A DNA stretch of 64,000 nt from the NCBI GenBank assembly GCA_050331455.1, contig JBHJGV010000016.1, forward strand, positions 35,394 to 99,393, in the 5' to 3' direction. Both the position numbers and the translations under genes were made by a program. Origin of the DNA: CAYUYV01 sp050331455. Its GTDB lineage: Bacteria > Pseudomonadota > Alphaproteobacteria > JAJFIK01. The notes below the pieces were generated by a model. That model saw nothing but the letters and a program-made list of their open reading frames with translations, was not told the origin of the DNA and ran no database searches. This document shows positions 25,136 through 33,894 of the stretch, piece by piece. How positions within the stretch are numbered: position 1 is the first letter of the stretch; every line of letters begins with the position of its first letter.

Positions 25136-26416
25136 ATGGAACCCATGGCTGACCAGAACCGATCACAAACTCACTCCCGGAGCCGGACCCTGATCACCCC
25201 GGTGCCCGGGCCCGCCGTGCCGCGCAGCCTGTGCACCGATTGCGGGGTGTCGCGCATGGCCGAACCGGAAGCCTGCGGCCGGGCCTGCCAGTTCATCAAG
25301 CCGGACTATTCGCGGCTCGAAACCCAGGTGCATGGCCGGCCACGGGATCCGTCCCGGGCCGACGAGCTCCATTTCGGCCCCTTCAAGCGCATGGTCCGGG
25401 CCCGCCTGAAAGCGCCCAAAGCCGGCGCCCAGTGGACCGGCATCACCACGCGCCTTGCCGAGCGGCTGCTGGAAACGGGCGCCGTCGACGCGGTGGCGAC
25501 CATGGCGCCCCACCCGGCGGATCGCTGGCGGCCCGTGCCGGTGCTGGTCACAGACCCGGCGGACCTTGCGGATTGCCGGGGCATGCGCATGGGCTATGCG
25601 CCCTTGTTGTCGCTGTTGGAGCCCGCCCGGGAGCGGGGCTTCAAACGCCTTGCCATCATAGGCATCCCCTGTCAGGTCTATGCCTTGCGGGCCCTCGAGG
25701 CGGAACTGGGCTTCGAGCGTCTCCATGTCATCGGCACACCGTGCTCGGATAATACGACGACGGAGCGGTTTCACGAATTTCTCGCCCTTTTGTCGGATGC
25801 GCCGGACACGATCACCTATCTGGAGTTTCGGGCGGACTTCCAGGTGGAGCTGCGTTTCACCGATGGGCGAAAAAAAGAAATTCCATTCCTTCACCTGCCC
25901 ATTTCCAAACTGCCGCCGGATTTTTTCCCGCTCACCTGCCGCACCTGTGTGGATTACACCAATGTCCTGGCCGACATCACCGTGGGCTATATGGGCGGGC
26001 AGGGGGACCAGTGGCTGATCGTGCGCAATGATCGGGGTGAGGAACTGGTCGGTCTGCTCGGTGATGAAGTCAGCCTGTCCGCCCCCGGATCGAAGGGCAA
26101 ACGCGCGGCCCATGTCCAGGCTTTCATCAAAAACACCGAGCGCGCCGCGGGCGGGCTGCCCTTGCGCGGCATGCCGGGGTGGCTGAAGCCCCTGGTGGCC
26201 TGGCTCATGCCCAAAGTCGGACCCAAGGGGTTGGAATTCGCCCGCACCCGGGTGGAGATGAAGGCCGCCGAAACGGTGTTGCATCTGCGCCGGCAGGCCC
26301 CGCGGCGCATGAAAAACATGGTGCCGGCCCATGTCTGGCGCCTTGTCGAACCCTATGGCATCGCGCCCCAGGGGGACGAGGCGAGCCGCGGCAGGTCCTC
26401 TGCCGATCTGGGCTGA
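25136..26416 (+). CDS. FrhB/BciB-family iron-sulfur flavoprotein (coenzyme F420 hydrogenase/dehydrogenase beta subunit family)
   Basis: A 426-residue protein with the N-terminal cysteine cluster CTDCGVS...CGRAC, the central IIGIPCQVYALRALE and VIGTPCSDNTTTERF segments, and the later CRTCVDYTNVLADITVGYMGG motif, all typical of the FrhB family. Family members are F420- or ferredoxin-dependent reductases with FAD and 4Fe-4S clusters; in phototrophs the closest group (BciB, 7-hydroxymethyl chlorophyll reductase) works in bacteriochlorophyll synthesis. No photosynthesis genes are present in this window, so the substrate is open. The ATG at 25136 has no strong ribosome site; the ATG at 25145 is an alternative. 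Confidence 0.85.
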   Translation: MEPMADQNRSQTHSRSRTLITPVPGPAVPRSLCTDCGVSRMAEPEACGRACQFIKPDYSRLETQVHGRPRDPSRADELHFGPFKRMVRARLKAPKAGAQWTGITTRLAERLLETGAVDAVATMAPHPADRWRPVPVLVTDPADLADCRGMRMGYAPLLSLLEPARERGFKRLAIIGIPCQVYALRALEAELGFERLHVIGTPCSDNTTTERFHEFLALLSDAPDTITYLEFRADFQVELRFTDGRKKEIPFLHLPISKLPPDFFPLTCRTCVDYTNVLADITVGYMGGQGDQWLIVRNDRGEELVGLLGDEVSLSAPGSKGKRAAHVQAFIKNTERAAGGLPLRGMPGWLKPLVAWLMPKVGPKGLEFARTRVEMKAAETVLHLRRQAPRRMKNMVPAHVWRLVEPYGIAPQGDEASRGRSSADLG

Positions 26417-26537
26417 GGCGCTCGGTTTCTTTCCCGGTGCTCCCTTCTGTCCGGGTTCTCTCCACGATCAAGATGTTTTTTGCCGTCCCTGTGACCAGTG
26501 GCACAGGGCGCGCGCTCGTGTTGGGGCATGGTCCTCT

Positions 26538-26589
26538 CGTCGGCGGCTCACGGGCCGACGCGGAACAACCCCCACAGGAGGTGACCTCC
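26538..26589 (+). promoter_or_regulatory. Two inverted repeats in the leader of the repeat-protein gene
   Basis: CGTCGGC (26538-26544) pairs with GCCGACG (26554-26560), and GGAGGT (26577-26582) pairs with ACCTCC (26584-26589). Both lie within 110 bases upstream of the GTG start at 26647. They may be RNA hairpins in the leader or an upstream ribosome-site-like decoy; no riboswitch class is recognised. Confidence 0.35.
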
Positions 26590-26646
26590 CAGAAGCCCTT
26601 ACGCACTCACCCTGATGATCGCACCCCGGATGAAAGGAGATCCGTT

Positions 26647-27060
26647 GTGTTCAAGTCCCTGTTCACCGTTGCGGCGCTCATGCTCGCCGCCCTGGCCGTC
26701 GAGCCCGCGTTCGCGGCGAAGGCGGGCCAGCCGCAGATCTCCGGTCAAACCCTTAATGTGGGCCTGATCGCCGAGAACAACACCGTGGCCCTCGGTTTCG
26801 GCGCGAACGCCCGCACCCGGGCCGGCGGCGTCCAGAACGGCCGCTTCAATGGCGATCTCACCAATGTCGGTCTGATCGCACAGAACAACACCGTCGCCCT
26901 GGGCATCGGTGCCGACAGTAGAAGTGACGCAGGCATGGTGTTTGACGCCCGATTGCAAGGCTCGCTGACGAATGTCGGGCTGATGAGCGAAAACAACACC
27001 ATCGCATTGGGCGTCGCGACCAAGGCCGAGACCGCCGTGGGCACCACCGGAACGGAATGA
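26647..27060 (+). CDS. Exported protein with three internal repeats, unknown function
   Basis: Starts at GTG 26647 with AAAGGAGA 6 bases upstream. A signal peptide (FKSLFTVAALMLAALAVEPAFA) is followed by a mature protein of about 115 residues made of three tandem copies of a 36-residue unit whose core is NVGLIAENNTVALGFGA, NVGLIAQNNTVALGIGA and NVGLMSENNTIALGVAT. The units alternate small, polar and hydrophobic residues, as in stacked beta-strand proteins. It is not a curlin, which has a Q-G-N spacing that is absent here. No partner genes for assembly or secretion are adjacent. A strong terminator follows. Confidence 0.8.
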   Translation: MFKSLFTVAALMLAALAVEPAFAAKAGQPQISGQTLNVGLIAENNTVALGFGANARTRAGGVQNGRFNGDLTNVGLIAQNNTVALGIGADSRSDAGMVFDARLQGSLTNVGLMSENNTIALGVATKAETAVGTTGTE

Positions 27061-27091
27061 TCCGCTCCCGTCCCACGATACACCCATCGAC

Positions 27092-27120
27092 CCGCCGCGC
27101 CGGCCTGTCCGGCGCGGCGG
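27092..27120. terminator. Strong GC-rich hairpin between convergent genes
   Basis: Perfect 12-bp stem CCGCCGCGCCGG (27092-27103) and CCGGCGCGGCGG (27109-27120) with a 5-base loop, about 30 bases after both the repeat-protein stop on the plus strand and the LpxR-like stop on the minus strand. T tracts are weak, but position and stability fit a bidirectional terminator. Confidence 0.7.
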
Positions 27121-27151
27121 TATCCCTTTGCCAAGGCCTGTTCTCGTCCGC

Positions 27152-28198
27152 TCAGAAACTGGTGGTGAGGCCGATCAGGCCGAAATAGTGCCGCCCCCGC
27201 TGGCGGTTGAACTCCTCGGAGCGGGTGACGAAAGAGTAAGCGAGTTCGGCATGGCCGAGCTGCAGGGAGACGCCGGCCGAGACATCGTTCACGAACAGCC
27301 GCGCGTCCTGGCCCAGGCTGTCGCGGAAAGTGTTGCCCTCCACAAACAGGTTGCGGCCCACGACCCGGGCCGAGGCGCCGGCGAAAATTGACCAGTTGAG
27401 CCCGTCTTCGGTGGATTGTGAGAAGCCGGAAAAAGGCGCCGCAGGGCCGAGGCGCGGAGCCCCGAACGTGCCCTCTAGATCGTTCCCGATGCGGATCTCG
27501 CCCCCCACACCGCCATTCACGAAGGCATTGCCCAGATTGACGTCCGTGACCGGCCGAATGTCTCCGCCGAAGCGGATATCGCCCAGCCGGGCACCGGTGA
27601 ACAGGGTGTAGGGCTTCCATTTGCGTTGCCAGATCGCTTGCAGGACCGGCTCGTTGCCGAGCTGATTGTCCCAGCCCTGGGGGTCCACGTCCTGGATCAT
27701 GTCATGCCAGAACCGCTGGAGCTGGCGCCCCGCGGCGAGGGGGCCCACGACCCCGAGGGAAATCTGTGCACTGTCTATGGTGTGCCCATCGTGTACGGCG
27801 AGGTCATAGGTCAGGCGCAGCCAGCCCGCATAGGGGTGATCCTGGGGCTGAGGGTCGGCGACGGTCAGGTCCTCGGGCGTGAAAAAGCTCTGGCCGATGC
27901 CGAAGGCCTCCAGGGTGTGGGCCGTCTCGTCCGCGCCGAACAGGCGGTCGACAAGGCGCGTCGAGAACCCGGAGGCATCCTCGCCGCTGCGGCGGTACGT
28001 AAACACAAAGCCGTTGGAGTAATAGCGGTCCGAAATGTCCCCGCGGGGCACGCCGAAAAAGTCGTTTTCGATCACGAAGCCCAGCCCGACTTCGGCCTCG
28101 GAGGATCCCGGCATTCCCAGCGCCGCCACGCCAAACAGCGCGGCAAAGGCCTGAACCCATTGTGTCCGCCGACCGATCCTGCGTCCCATACTGCCCAT
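27152..28198 (-). CDS. Outer-membrane lipid A deacylase-like protein (LpxR family, DUF2219)
   Basis: A signal peptide (ending SSEA) precedes a 12-strand-barrel type protein. LpxR landmarks are seen: FVIENDFFGVPRGDISDRYYSNGF at the start of the mature part, DHPYAGWLRLTYDLA, SLGVVGP and, near the end, LAYSFVTRSEEFNRQRG followed by a terminal Phe suited to barrel assembly. LpxR removes the 3' acyloxyacyl chain of lipid A in the outer membrane; many relatives are not tested. The start is set at ATG 28198, with ATG 28189 as alternative. The PepSY gene ends 41 bases upstream on the same strand, so they may be co-transcribed. Confidence 0.87.
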   Translation of the reverse strand: MGSMGRRIGRRTQWVQAFAALFGVAALGMPGSSEAEVGLGFVIENDFFGVPRGDISDRYYSNGFVFTYRRSGEDASGFSTRLVDRLFGADETAHTLEAFGIGQSFFTPEDLTVADPQPQDHPYAGWLRLTYDLAVHDGHTIDSAQISLGVVGPLAAGRQLQRFWHDMIQDVDPQGWDNQLGNEPVLQAIWQRKWKPYTLFTGARLGDIRFGGDIRPVTDVNLGNAFVNGGVGGEIRIGNDLEGTFGAPRLGPAAPFSGFSQSTEDGLNWSIFAGASARVVGRNLFVEGNTFRDSLGQDARLFVNDVSAGVSLQLGHAELAYSFVTRSEEFNRQRGRHYFGLIGLTTSF

Positions 28199-28239
28199 CC
28201 CGATGCCTGTCTCGCCGTCTTTGCCGGTGTTGTAGCGGG

Positions 28240-28791
28240 TCAGCGCGCCGACGGGGAGATATCTTGTGGGCGGGGCCGGCGCCGCCGTTTGGCGGCCCGT
28301 TTCACATGGGTGAGGGCAAAGAGGTAGAGCCCCGTCGCCCACATGACAAACAGCAACAGGCCCGTGGGCAGGAACAGCCCGAGCTTGGTCCAGTCCGCAA
28401 AGAACGATCCGTCGTGGAGGGCTTCGATAATGTCTGAACGGCGATAGGCGACCTGGAGCACCCGGCCCGTATGGATGTCCACCTGGACTTCCCAGTTCGA
28501 GGCGGACACGAATTTCGCCACGCCCTTCCCGGGCTTAACGTCCATCCGGGCAAGGTCCGCCCAGGTCGTGATGCCGGCCGTCTCCACGGATCGGGCCGCC
28601 TCGAACAGGGCCGAAAGGCTCAAGGGCGGGGCCGTTCCGGGCGTGGCTCCGGAGACGGTGGCGGGCTGGATCCAGACGACGTCCTTTTTCAGCATCAAAA
28701 GAACGCCGGCGCCGATCATGATCAGCAGGGGAACGGCCAGGATCACCGAAGACCAATGGTGAACCTGGCGCAGCACGATGCGAAGCCTCAT
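28240..28791 (-). CDS. PepSY-domain membrane protein
   Basis: A 183-residue protein with an N-terminal membrane helix (VHHWSSVILAVPLLIMIGAGVLLML, preceded by the RQVHHW motif of PepSY-associated helices), a periplasmic PepSY-like domain with NWEVQVDIHTGRVLQVAYRRSD, and a second helix near residues 140-160. PepSY helix proteins are often linked to iron or siderophore reduction, or to protease inhibition. The gene begins 42 bases after the Asp-box protein stop and precedes the LpxR-like gene on the same strand. Confidence 0.85.
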   Translation of the reverse strand: MRLRIVLRQVHHWSSVILAVPLLIMIGAGVLLMLKKDVVWIQPATVSGATPGTAPPLSLSALFEAARSVETAGITTWADLARMDVKPGKGVAKFVSASNWEVQVDIHTGRVLQVAYRRSDIIEALHDGSFFADWTKLGLFLPTGLLLFVMWATGLYLFALTHVKRAAKRRRRPRPQDISPSAR

Positions 28792-28833
28792 GACGGCGCC
28801 AGGTCCCCGTTCAGCAAAGCGCGGTCCCGTCCA

Positions 28834-31800
28834 TCACTCGACGGGCGGGATCACGGCACCCTCGACATGGGGCGCGCCCGCCGCCATGAGGGCGTTTTGA
28901 AAGGCCGGAATCGTTTCCGCCTGCATCGTGTTCAGACGGTCCCGGATCTCGGCGAACTCGCTTTCGACGATCTCCATGGCCCGCAAATGGGTCGGCGTGG
29001 GCCCGTAGGTGGAGAGGGACACGCCCGTCTGGACGGCGCTGAGGCGGGCGCCGAGGGTCTTGCGCTTGAGTTCGCCGATCGGCTCCTTCGACTGATTGCC
29101 GTCGAGCAGCGCCTCGATCTCGAACAGCTCGTTGCGCAGAGCCTGCCAGCGGGCGTCCCAGCCCGTCTCGTCCGCCGCTGGCGGCGTAGGCGAGTGGGTG
29201 AGGGCGACTTTCAGGTCCTTGAGTTTGTCGTCGAGGCTCCGGACGGTCCGGGAAGCGGCCGATACGCTCCGGTCCATGCGGGCCAGGCGCTGCCAGAAGG
29301 CCACGACGGCCTCGGGCTCGGCGCCCTTCAGGGCCCCCGTGCGCATCTGCACGACATCGAAGGGCTTGGCCGCAACGAGTTCCGTGGTCTCACCCCGCAC
29401 ACGTTTGGAGAGGCTCACGGTGTAGGTGCCGGGTGCGGCCAGATAACCCTTGGGCGGATTGTCGGCGCGCTGAAGACGATCCGTCGAAGCCTGGATGGCC
29501 GGGTAGCGCAGGTCCCAGGCAATGCGGTGGAAACCCTTCTTGGTGGAGCCCTTCAAGCGGCGGACGACCGCACCGTCCCGGTCGCGCACGGTGAGCCAGA
29601 TCTCGGGCTTGGTTTCCCGGCGCTCCGTCTCCAGAACATCAAAACCCGGGAATGGCGTATCCTCACCCTCTTCCACTTTCGGCTTCTCAGCCTCCTGGCG
29701 GACCTCCTCCAGGCTCTTCAGATCCTCCTTGAGGTAATAGGTGAAGACGGCACCGAAGGGCGGATTGGGGGCCACATAGAAGCCGTCGCCCTGGCGGGCC
29801 TTGGGATCGCCGCCGCCCAGCGGGCGCTGCTCCATGTACCACCACGCCTTGCGGCCCGGGAACAAAAGCGCCTCTTCCTTCAGGCTCTCCTCGCTGACCT
29901 CTCGCAGGGGCGAATAATCGTCGAGGATGAAGAAGCCGCGTCCGAACGTGGCGCCCACGAGATCGTCTTCCCGGCGCTGGATCGCCAGATCGCGGAAGGA
30001 AATCGTCGGGACACCGCCATTCAGCTCGACCCATTTGGTGCCGCCGTCGACGGTGAAGAACACGCCGAATTCCGTGGCCGCGAACATCAGGGCCGGGTTT
30101 TCATGGTCCTGAACGACGCGCCACACGAGGTGGTTTTCCGGCAAATCGCCGACGATCGAGGTCCAGGTGCGACCCCGGTCGGTGCTCTTGTAGAGATACG
30201 GTTTGTAGTCGCCATATTTGTGGTTATCGAGGGCCACATAGACCGTGTCCGCATCGAACAGGTCGGCCTTCACATCGTTGACGAAGGCCAGTTCCGGAAC
30301 GCCCGGCAGGCTTTTCGCCTCGATCGTGCGCCAGCTTTTCCCGCCGTTCGCCGTCGCTTGCAGAAGGCCGTCATCGGTTCCGGCATAGAGGATGGCCTCA
30401 TCGACGGGCGATTCCGCCAGCGACGTGATGGTGTTGTATTTGGACATGGCGAGCACGTCCCACGGTGCGTCCCAGGACCACTGCCGGCCCATGATGGGCA
30501 GCTTGAGGCGGTCCTGGTTGCGGGTCAGGTCGCCCGACAGGGCCGTCCACGTGTCGCCCCGGTCATCGGAGCGCCACACCCGCTGGGATGCGTGATAGAG
30601 GCGCTTGGGATCGTGGCTCGACACGACGATGGGCGCATCCCAGTTAAAGCGCTCGGGTGCATCGCCGGGCTCCGGCTGGGGCTGGATATAGACGATTTCG
30701 CCCGTTGTCCGGTCGACCCGCACCAGATTCCCCTGCTGCCACTGGGCATACATGATGTCCGGATTGCCCGGCGTCGTGGCGGACTGGTGTCCATCGGCGA
30801 ACAGGGTGATGAACCAGTCGGAATTGCGGATGCCGTTGATATTGTCCGTGCGCGACGGGCCGCCCTGGCTGTTGTTGTCCTGGGTGCCGCCATAAACGTT
30901 GTAGAACGGCTCGGCATCGTCCACGGCCACCTTGTAGAACTGGGTGATCGGCAGATTGTCGATAAAGCGCCAGCTCTTTTCCAGGTCGTAGCTTTCGTAA
31001 AGGCCGCCATCGCAACCGAACAGCAGATAGTCCGGATCATCGGGGCGGAAGGCGACGACATGGTCGTCCACGTGCTTGCGCTTATTGTTCAGGGAACGGA
31101 AGGTCTTGCCGCCGTCATCGGACACCTGCGTGTAGTTGTTCACGAGGTAAAGCCGGTCGAAGGCATGGGGGCTCGCGAAAAGTTCCTGATAGTAATGCGG
31201 TCCCGTACCGCCGGCGACGGTGTCGGACATCTTGGTCCAGGCGGCGCCGCGGCTTTCGGACCGCCAGAGTCCGCCGGTGCGCCGATCGAGTTCGATGGCC
31301 GCATAGACGACGTCCGGCTTCATGGGGGAGATGGCGAGGCCGATCTTGCCCAGATTGCCCGTCGGCAGGCCCTTGGTCAGCTTGGTCCAGGTCTCACCGC
31401 CGTCTTCGGACAGGTGCAGACCCGACTCCGGCCCGCCGCCCATATAGGCCGCGACCGTGCGGTGGCGCTGCCAGGTGGCGGCGTAAAGCCGGTCCGGATC
31501 GCGCGGATCCATGACGACATCCGTTACGCCGGTCCATTCGCCTGCGGACAACACGTTCGCCCATGTCTTGCCGCCATCGGTGGTCTTGAACAGACCCCGC
31601 TCGCCGCCCTTGCTCCAGAGCGGGCCCTGGGCCGCGACGAACACCGTGTTCGAGTTCTCAGGATGCACGATGATCTTGGAGATGTGCTCCGATTTCGGAA
31701 GGCCCATATTCTCCCAGGACGCACCGCCATCGAGGCTGCGATAGACGCCGTCGCCGAAGCCGATATGGCGTCCACCGACATTTTCGCCCGTGCCGACCCA

Positions 31801-32148
31801 CACCGCATGGGGGTTTGACGGGTCCAGAGCGATCGCACCGATGGAATAGACATCCTGCTTATCGAAGACCGGCGTCCAGGTCGTGCCGGCATTGGTGGTC
31901 TTCCACACACCGCCGGAGCCCACGCCCACATACCACGTGGCCGGATCATGGGGCACGATGGCGATGTCGGCGATGCGGCCGGACATCAGTGCCGGGCCGA
32001 TATTGCGCATTTCGAAAGCATTAAACGTGCTGCTCGAAAGCGGCCCCTTGTCCGTTTCGGCCTCTTTTTCGGCATCGCCATGGGTGTCGGCGAGCGCGGC
32101 GAACGGCGCGAAGACCAGCATCAGCATGGCCAGAAAAAGTGAGCGCAT
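28834..32148 (-). CDS. Large exported Asp-box (BNR/VPS10-like) beta-propeller protein
   Basis: A 1104-residue protein with a signal peptide (MRSLFLAMLMLVFAPFAALA). At least nine Asp-box repeats are visible, for example TTNAGTTW, SLDGGASW, TTDGGKTW, SEDGGETW, SDDGGKTF, SDDRGDTW and STDRGRTW, which build sortilin/sialidase-type propellers. A C-terminal region from about residue 850 contains a FlgD-like strand module (GAVVRRLKGSTKKGFHRIAWDLRY) and a helical end. Proteins of this layout are exported glycosidase- or sortilin-like and of unknown substrate; no catalytic residues can be named. The frame opens further upstream, but the signal peptide fixes the start at 32148. The long frame on the opposite strand is a shadow. 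Confidence 0.88.
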   Translation of the reverse strand: MRSLFLAMLMLVFAPFAALADTHGDAEKEAETDKGPLSSSTFNAFEMRNIGPALMSGRIADIAIVPHDPATWYVGVGSGGVWKTTNAGTTWTPVFDKQDVYSIGAIALDPSNPHAVWVGTGENVGGRHIGFGDGVYRSLDGGASWENMGLPKSEHISKIIVHPENSNTVFVAAQGPLWSKGGERGLFKTTDGGKTWANVLSAGEWTGVTDVVMDPRDPDRLYAATWQRHRTVAAYMGGGPESGLHLSEDGGETWTKLTKGLPTGNLGKIGLAISPMKPDVVYAAIELDRRTGGLWRSESRGAAWTKMSDTVAGGTGPHYYQELFASPHAFDRLYLVNNYTQVSDDGGKTFRSLNNKRKHVDDHVVAFRPDDPDYLLFGCDGGLYESYDLEKSWRFIDNLPITQFYKVAVDDAEPFYNVYGGTQDNNSQGGPSRTDNINGIRNSDWFITLFADGHQSATTPGNPDIMYAQWQQGNLVRVDRTTGEIVYIQPQPEPGDAPERFNWDAPIVVSSHDPKRLYHASQRVWRSDDRGDTWTALSGDLTRNQDRLKLPIMGRQWSWDAPWDVLAMSKYNTITSLAESPVDEAILYAGTDDGLLQATANGGKSWRTIEAKSLPGVPELAFVNDVKADLFDADTVYVALDNHKYGDYKPYLYKSTDRGRTWTSIVGDLPENHLVWRVVQDHENPALMFAATEFGVFFTVDGGTKWVELNGGVPTISFRDLAIQRREDDLVGATFGRGFFILDDYSPLREVSEESLKEEALLFPGRKAWWYMEQRPLGGGDPKARQGDGFYVAPNPPFGAVFTYYLKEDLKSLEEVRQEAEKPKVEEGEDTPFPGFDVLETERRETKPEIWLTVRDRDGAVVRRLKGSTKKGFHRIAWDLRYPAIQASTDRLQRADNPPKGYLAAPGTYTVSLSKRVRGETTELVAAKPFDVVQMRTGALKGAEPEAVVAFWQRLARMDRSVSAASRTVRSLDDKLKDLKVALTHSPTPPAADETGWDARWQALRNELFEIEALLDGNQSKEPIGELKRKTLGARLSAVQTGVSLSTYGPTPTHLRAMEIVESEFAEIRDRLNTMQAETIPAFQNALMAAGAPHVEGAVIPPVE

Positions 32149-32199
32149 GGGAGCCCCCAATGGTTTCGGCAAAATCATCGAATACGAGCGTTGCATATC

Positions 32200-32233
32200 G
32201 AAAACGGCCCTGACAACCAAAGTCAGGACCGTT
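32200..32233 (-). terminator. Terminator hairpin downstream of the MFS gene
   Basis: AACGGCCCTGAC (32203-32214) and GTCAGGACCGTT (32222-32233) form a 12-bp stem with one G-T pair and a 7-base loop, 17 bases after the MFS stop on the minus strand, followed by TTTTCG on that strand. Confidence 0.7.
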
Positions 32234-32249
32234 CGCCGTTTCGGTCCGG

Positions 32250-33719
32250 TCAGCGGGACACCAGGTCCTTCTGGAGATTTCGTCCGGCCAGGAGAAATGC
32301 GATGCCTGCGATCGCGTAGAAGGACGTGATCAGTGTCATGGCGAAGCGCAGCCCTTGGCCATTGGCGACACGGCACACATCGGCCGCGGCAGCCTCAAGC
32401 TCGCTCAAATCGCCCTTGCAGATGAAGCGATTGAGGGTGTCCGCGTACTCCGTCCCGCTGAGAAAGAAATCGATCGCCCCGTCGCTCACCGCGCCGACGA
32501 AAAGCGGGCCCAGGCCGTACCCGATCAGGTTGACGATGAAGAGGAGAATGGCGATGGCCGTCGCGCGGGTGCGCATGCCGACCACGCCTTGGCCGATTGT
32601 GTATTGGGCGGTCAGATAGCCATATTTGGAGAGGCCTGCCATGGCCAGGGCCACGAGCGCCAAGGTCGGATCTTCGGTGTTGAAGCCGACATAGTACAAA
32701 GGCACGGAGGCGATGAGCCCGGTGGCCGGCAGCCAGGCAATGGCGTTGGGGTGACGGGGGGTAATCTTCTCGACAATGAATCCGAGCATGACCGTCCCGA
32801 GCGCCGAGGCCAGGGCAATGGGCACATTGAACTGAACGGCCGCCTCACCAACGGTGAGGCCCAGATTGCGTTGCAGATACGGGCTCTGGAAATTGCTCAC
32901 GCCATAGCCGCAAAATGCGGCGATGGTGGCGCCCACGGTCATATACCAATAGCTCGCCTTGGAGCCGAGTTCGCGCAAGGCCTCCCCGAACTTGGCGCGG
33001 GGCGCCATATGGGCCGGCTTGGTTGGGGTCACCGCCTCGGCTGCGCCGTCGCCATTCGGCGCCGCGTTGTCCGTGAAGCCGCGCGGCGGTTCCTTGATCG
33101 TCAGCTTAATGACGATGGCAAGCAGGATGCCCGGCAACCCCAAATAAATGAAGGCCTCGCGCCAGGAAAGTGCCTGGGCGATGGGGCCGCCGAACAGATT
33201 GGCGAGCACGCCGCCGAGCGTTACGCCCATGGCATAAACGCCGAGGGCTGTGGCACGGGCTTTCGGGATGAAGTAATCCGCAATCAAAGAGTTGGCCGGC
33301 GGCGTGCAGCCTGCTTCGCCGACCCCCACACCCACGCGAAAAACGAGCAGCATGAGGAAGCTGTTGGCGAGGCCGCACAGGGCCGTCATGGCGGACCAGA
33401 GGGCCACGCAAATGGCGATGATCGTGACCCGGTTGTGGGTTTCCGCCGCCCGCGCAATGGGAATGCCCAAAATTGTATAAAGGAGCGCGAAGCCAAAGCC
33501 CGACAAAAGACCGAACTGCCAGTCCTGGAGCTGGAACTCCCGGATCAGGGGCTCGGCGACCACGCCGATCAGCACCCGGTCGATGAAGTTGAACGTGTAG
33601 ACCACCAGGAGGGAGACCAGCACATAGGTCCGGTAGCCCGAGGTGCCGAAGCCGGTGGTCGGGCTGCCGAAGGCGCCGGTCCCCATGGGTGAGCCGCCCG
33701 GAGCGGTGGTCTGGTTCAT
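32250..33719 (-). CDS. MFS transporter, spinster-like
   Basis: A 489-residue transporter with twelve predicted membrane helices. The segment FNFIDRVLIGVVAEPLIREF after helix 1, the LLSGFGFALLYTILGIPIAR loop and GVGVGEAGCTPPANSLIADYF are typical of the spinster-like group of the major facilitator superfamily, also used for many uncharacterised proteobacterial carriers. The substrate cannot be read. A cytoplasmic loop with GAAEAVTPTKP lies in the middle. A glutathione transferase-like gene lies upstream on the same strand, separated by 175 bases that include a tandem repeat. Confidence 0.88.
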   Translation of the reverse strand: MNQTTAPGGSPMGTGAFGSPTTGFGTSGYRTYVLVSLLVVYTFNFIDRVLIGVVAEPLIREFQLQDWQFGLLSGFGFALLYTILGIPIARAAETHNRVTIIAICVALWSAMTALCGLANSFLMLLVFRVGVGVGEAGCTPPANSLIADYFIPKARATALGVYAMGVTLGGVLANLFGGPIAQALSWREAFIYLGLPGILLAIVIKLTIKEPPRGFTDNAAPNGDGAAEAVTPTKPAHMAPRAKFGEALRELGSKASYWYMTVGATIAAFCGYGVSNFQSPYLQRNLGLTVGEAAVQFNVPIALASALGTVMLGFIVEKITPRHPNAIAWLPATGLIASVPLYYVGFNTEDPTLALVALAMAGLSKYGYLTAQYTIGQGVVGMRTRATAIAILLFIVNLIGYGLGPLFVGAVSDGAIDFFLSGTEYADTLNRFICKGDLSELEAAAADVCRVANGQGLRFAMTLITSFYAIAGIAFLLAGRNLQKDLVSR

Positions 33720-33810
33720 GACGCGTCCTTCCCGCTGGCCCGCACACCCTTCGGTGCGGTCCTGTTTTCAAGCCTTAATGACATCATCGGATGCATGGCC
33801 TGCGGGCACA

Positions 33811-33851
33811 AGGCCCTGGCCTGGGTACAGGCCCTGGCCTGGGCACAGGCC
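33811..33851. repeat. 18-bp tandem repeat, 2.3 copies
   Basis: AGGCCCTGGCCTGGGTAC (33811-33828) is followed by a copy differing at one base (33829-33846) and a partial third (33847-33851), in the gap between the GST-like and MFS genes. The unit is itself nearly palindromic. Confidence 0.85.
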
Positions 33852-33894
33852 GGACGCGCCCGCGCCGTTCGTAACGCCCTTGTGTCCCGTGGGT

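Noticed and set aside
26647..27060. Curlin-like amyloid subunit
   Set aside because: The repeats are 36 residues with NVGL and ENNTVALG cores and lack the Gln/Asn spacing of curlin, and no csg genes are adjacent.
28471..31818. Very long open frame on the plus strand
   Set aside because: It is antisense to the Asp-box propeller gene, which has a signal peptide and nine clear repeats; the plus-strand protein is rich in Arg, Gly and His with no family motif, as expected of a GC-rich shadow.
32355..33692. Open frame of 445 codons on the plus strand
   Set aside because: Antisense to the MFS transporter gene, whose twelve helices and family motifs are clear.
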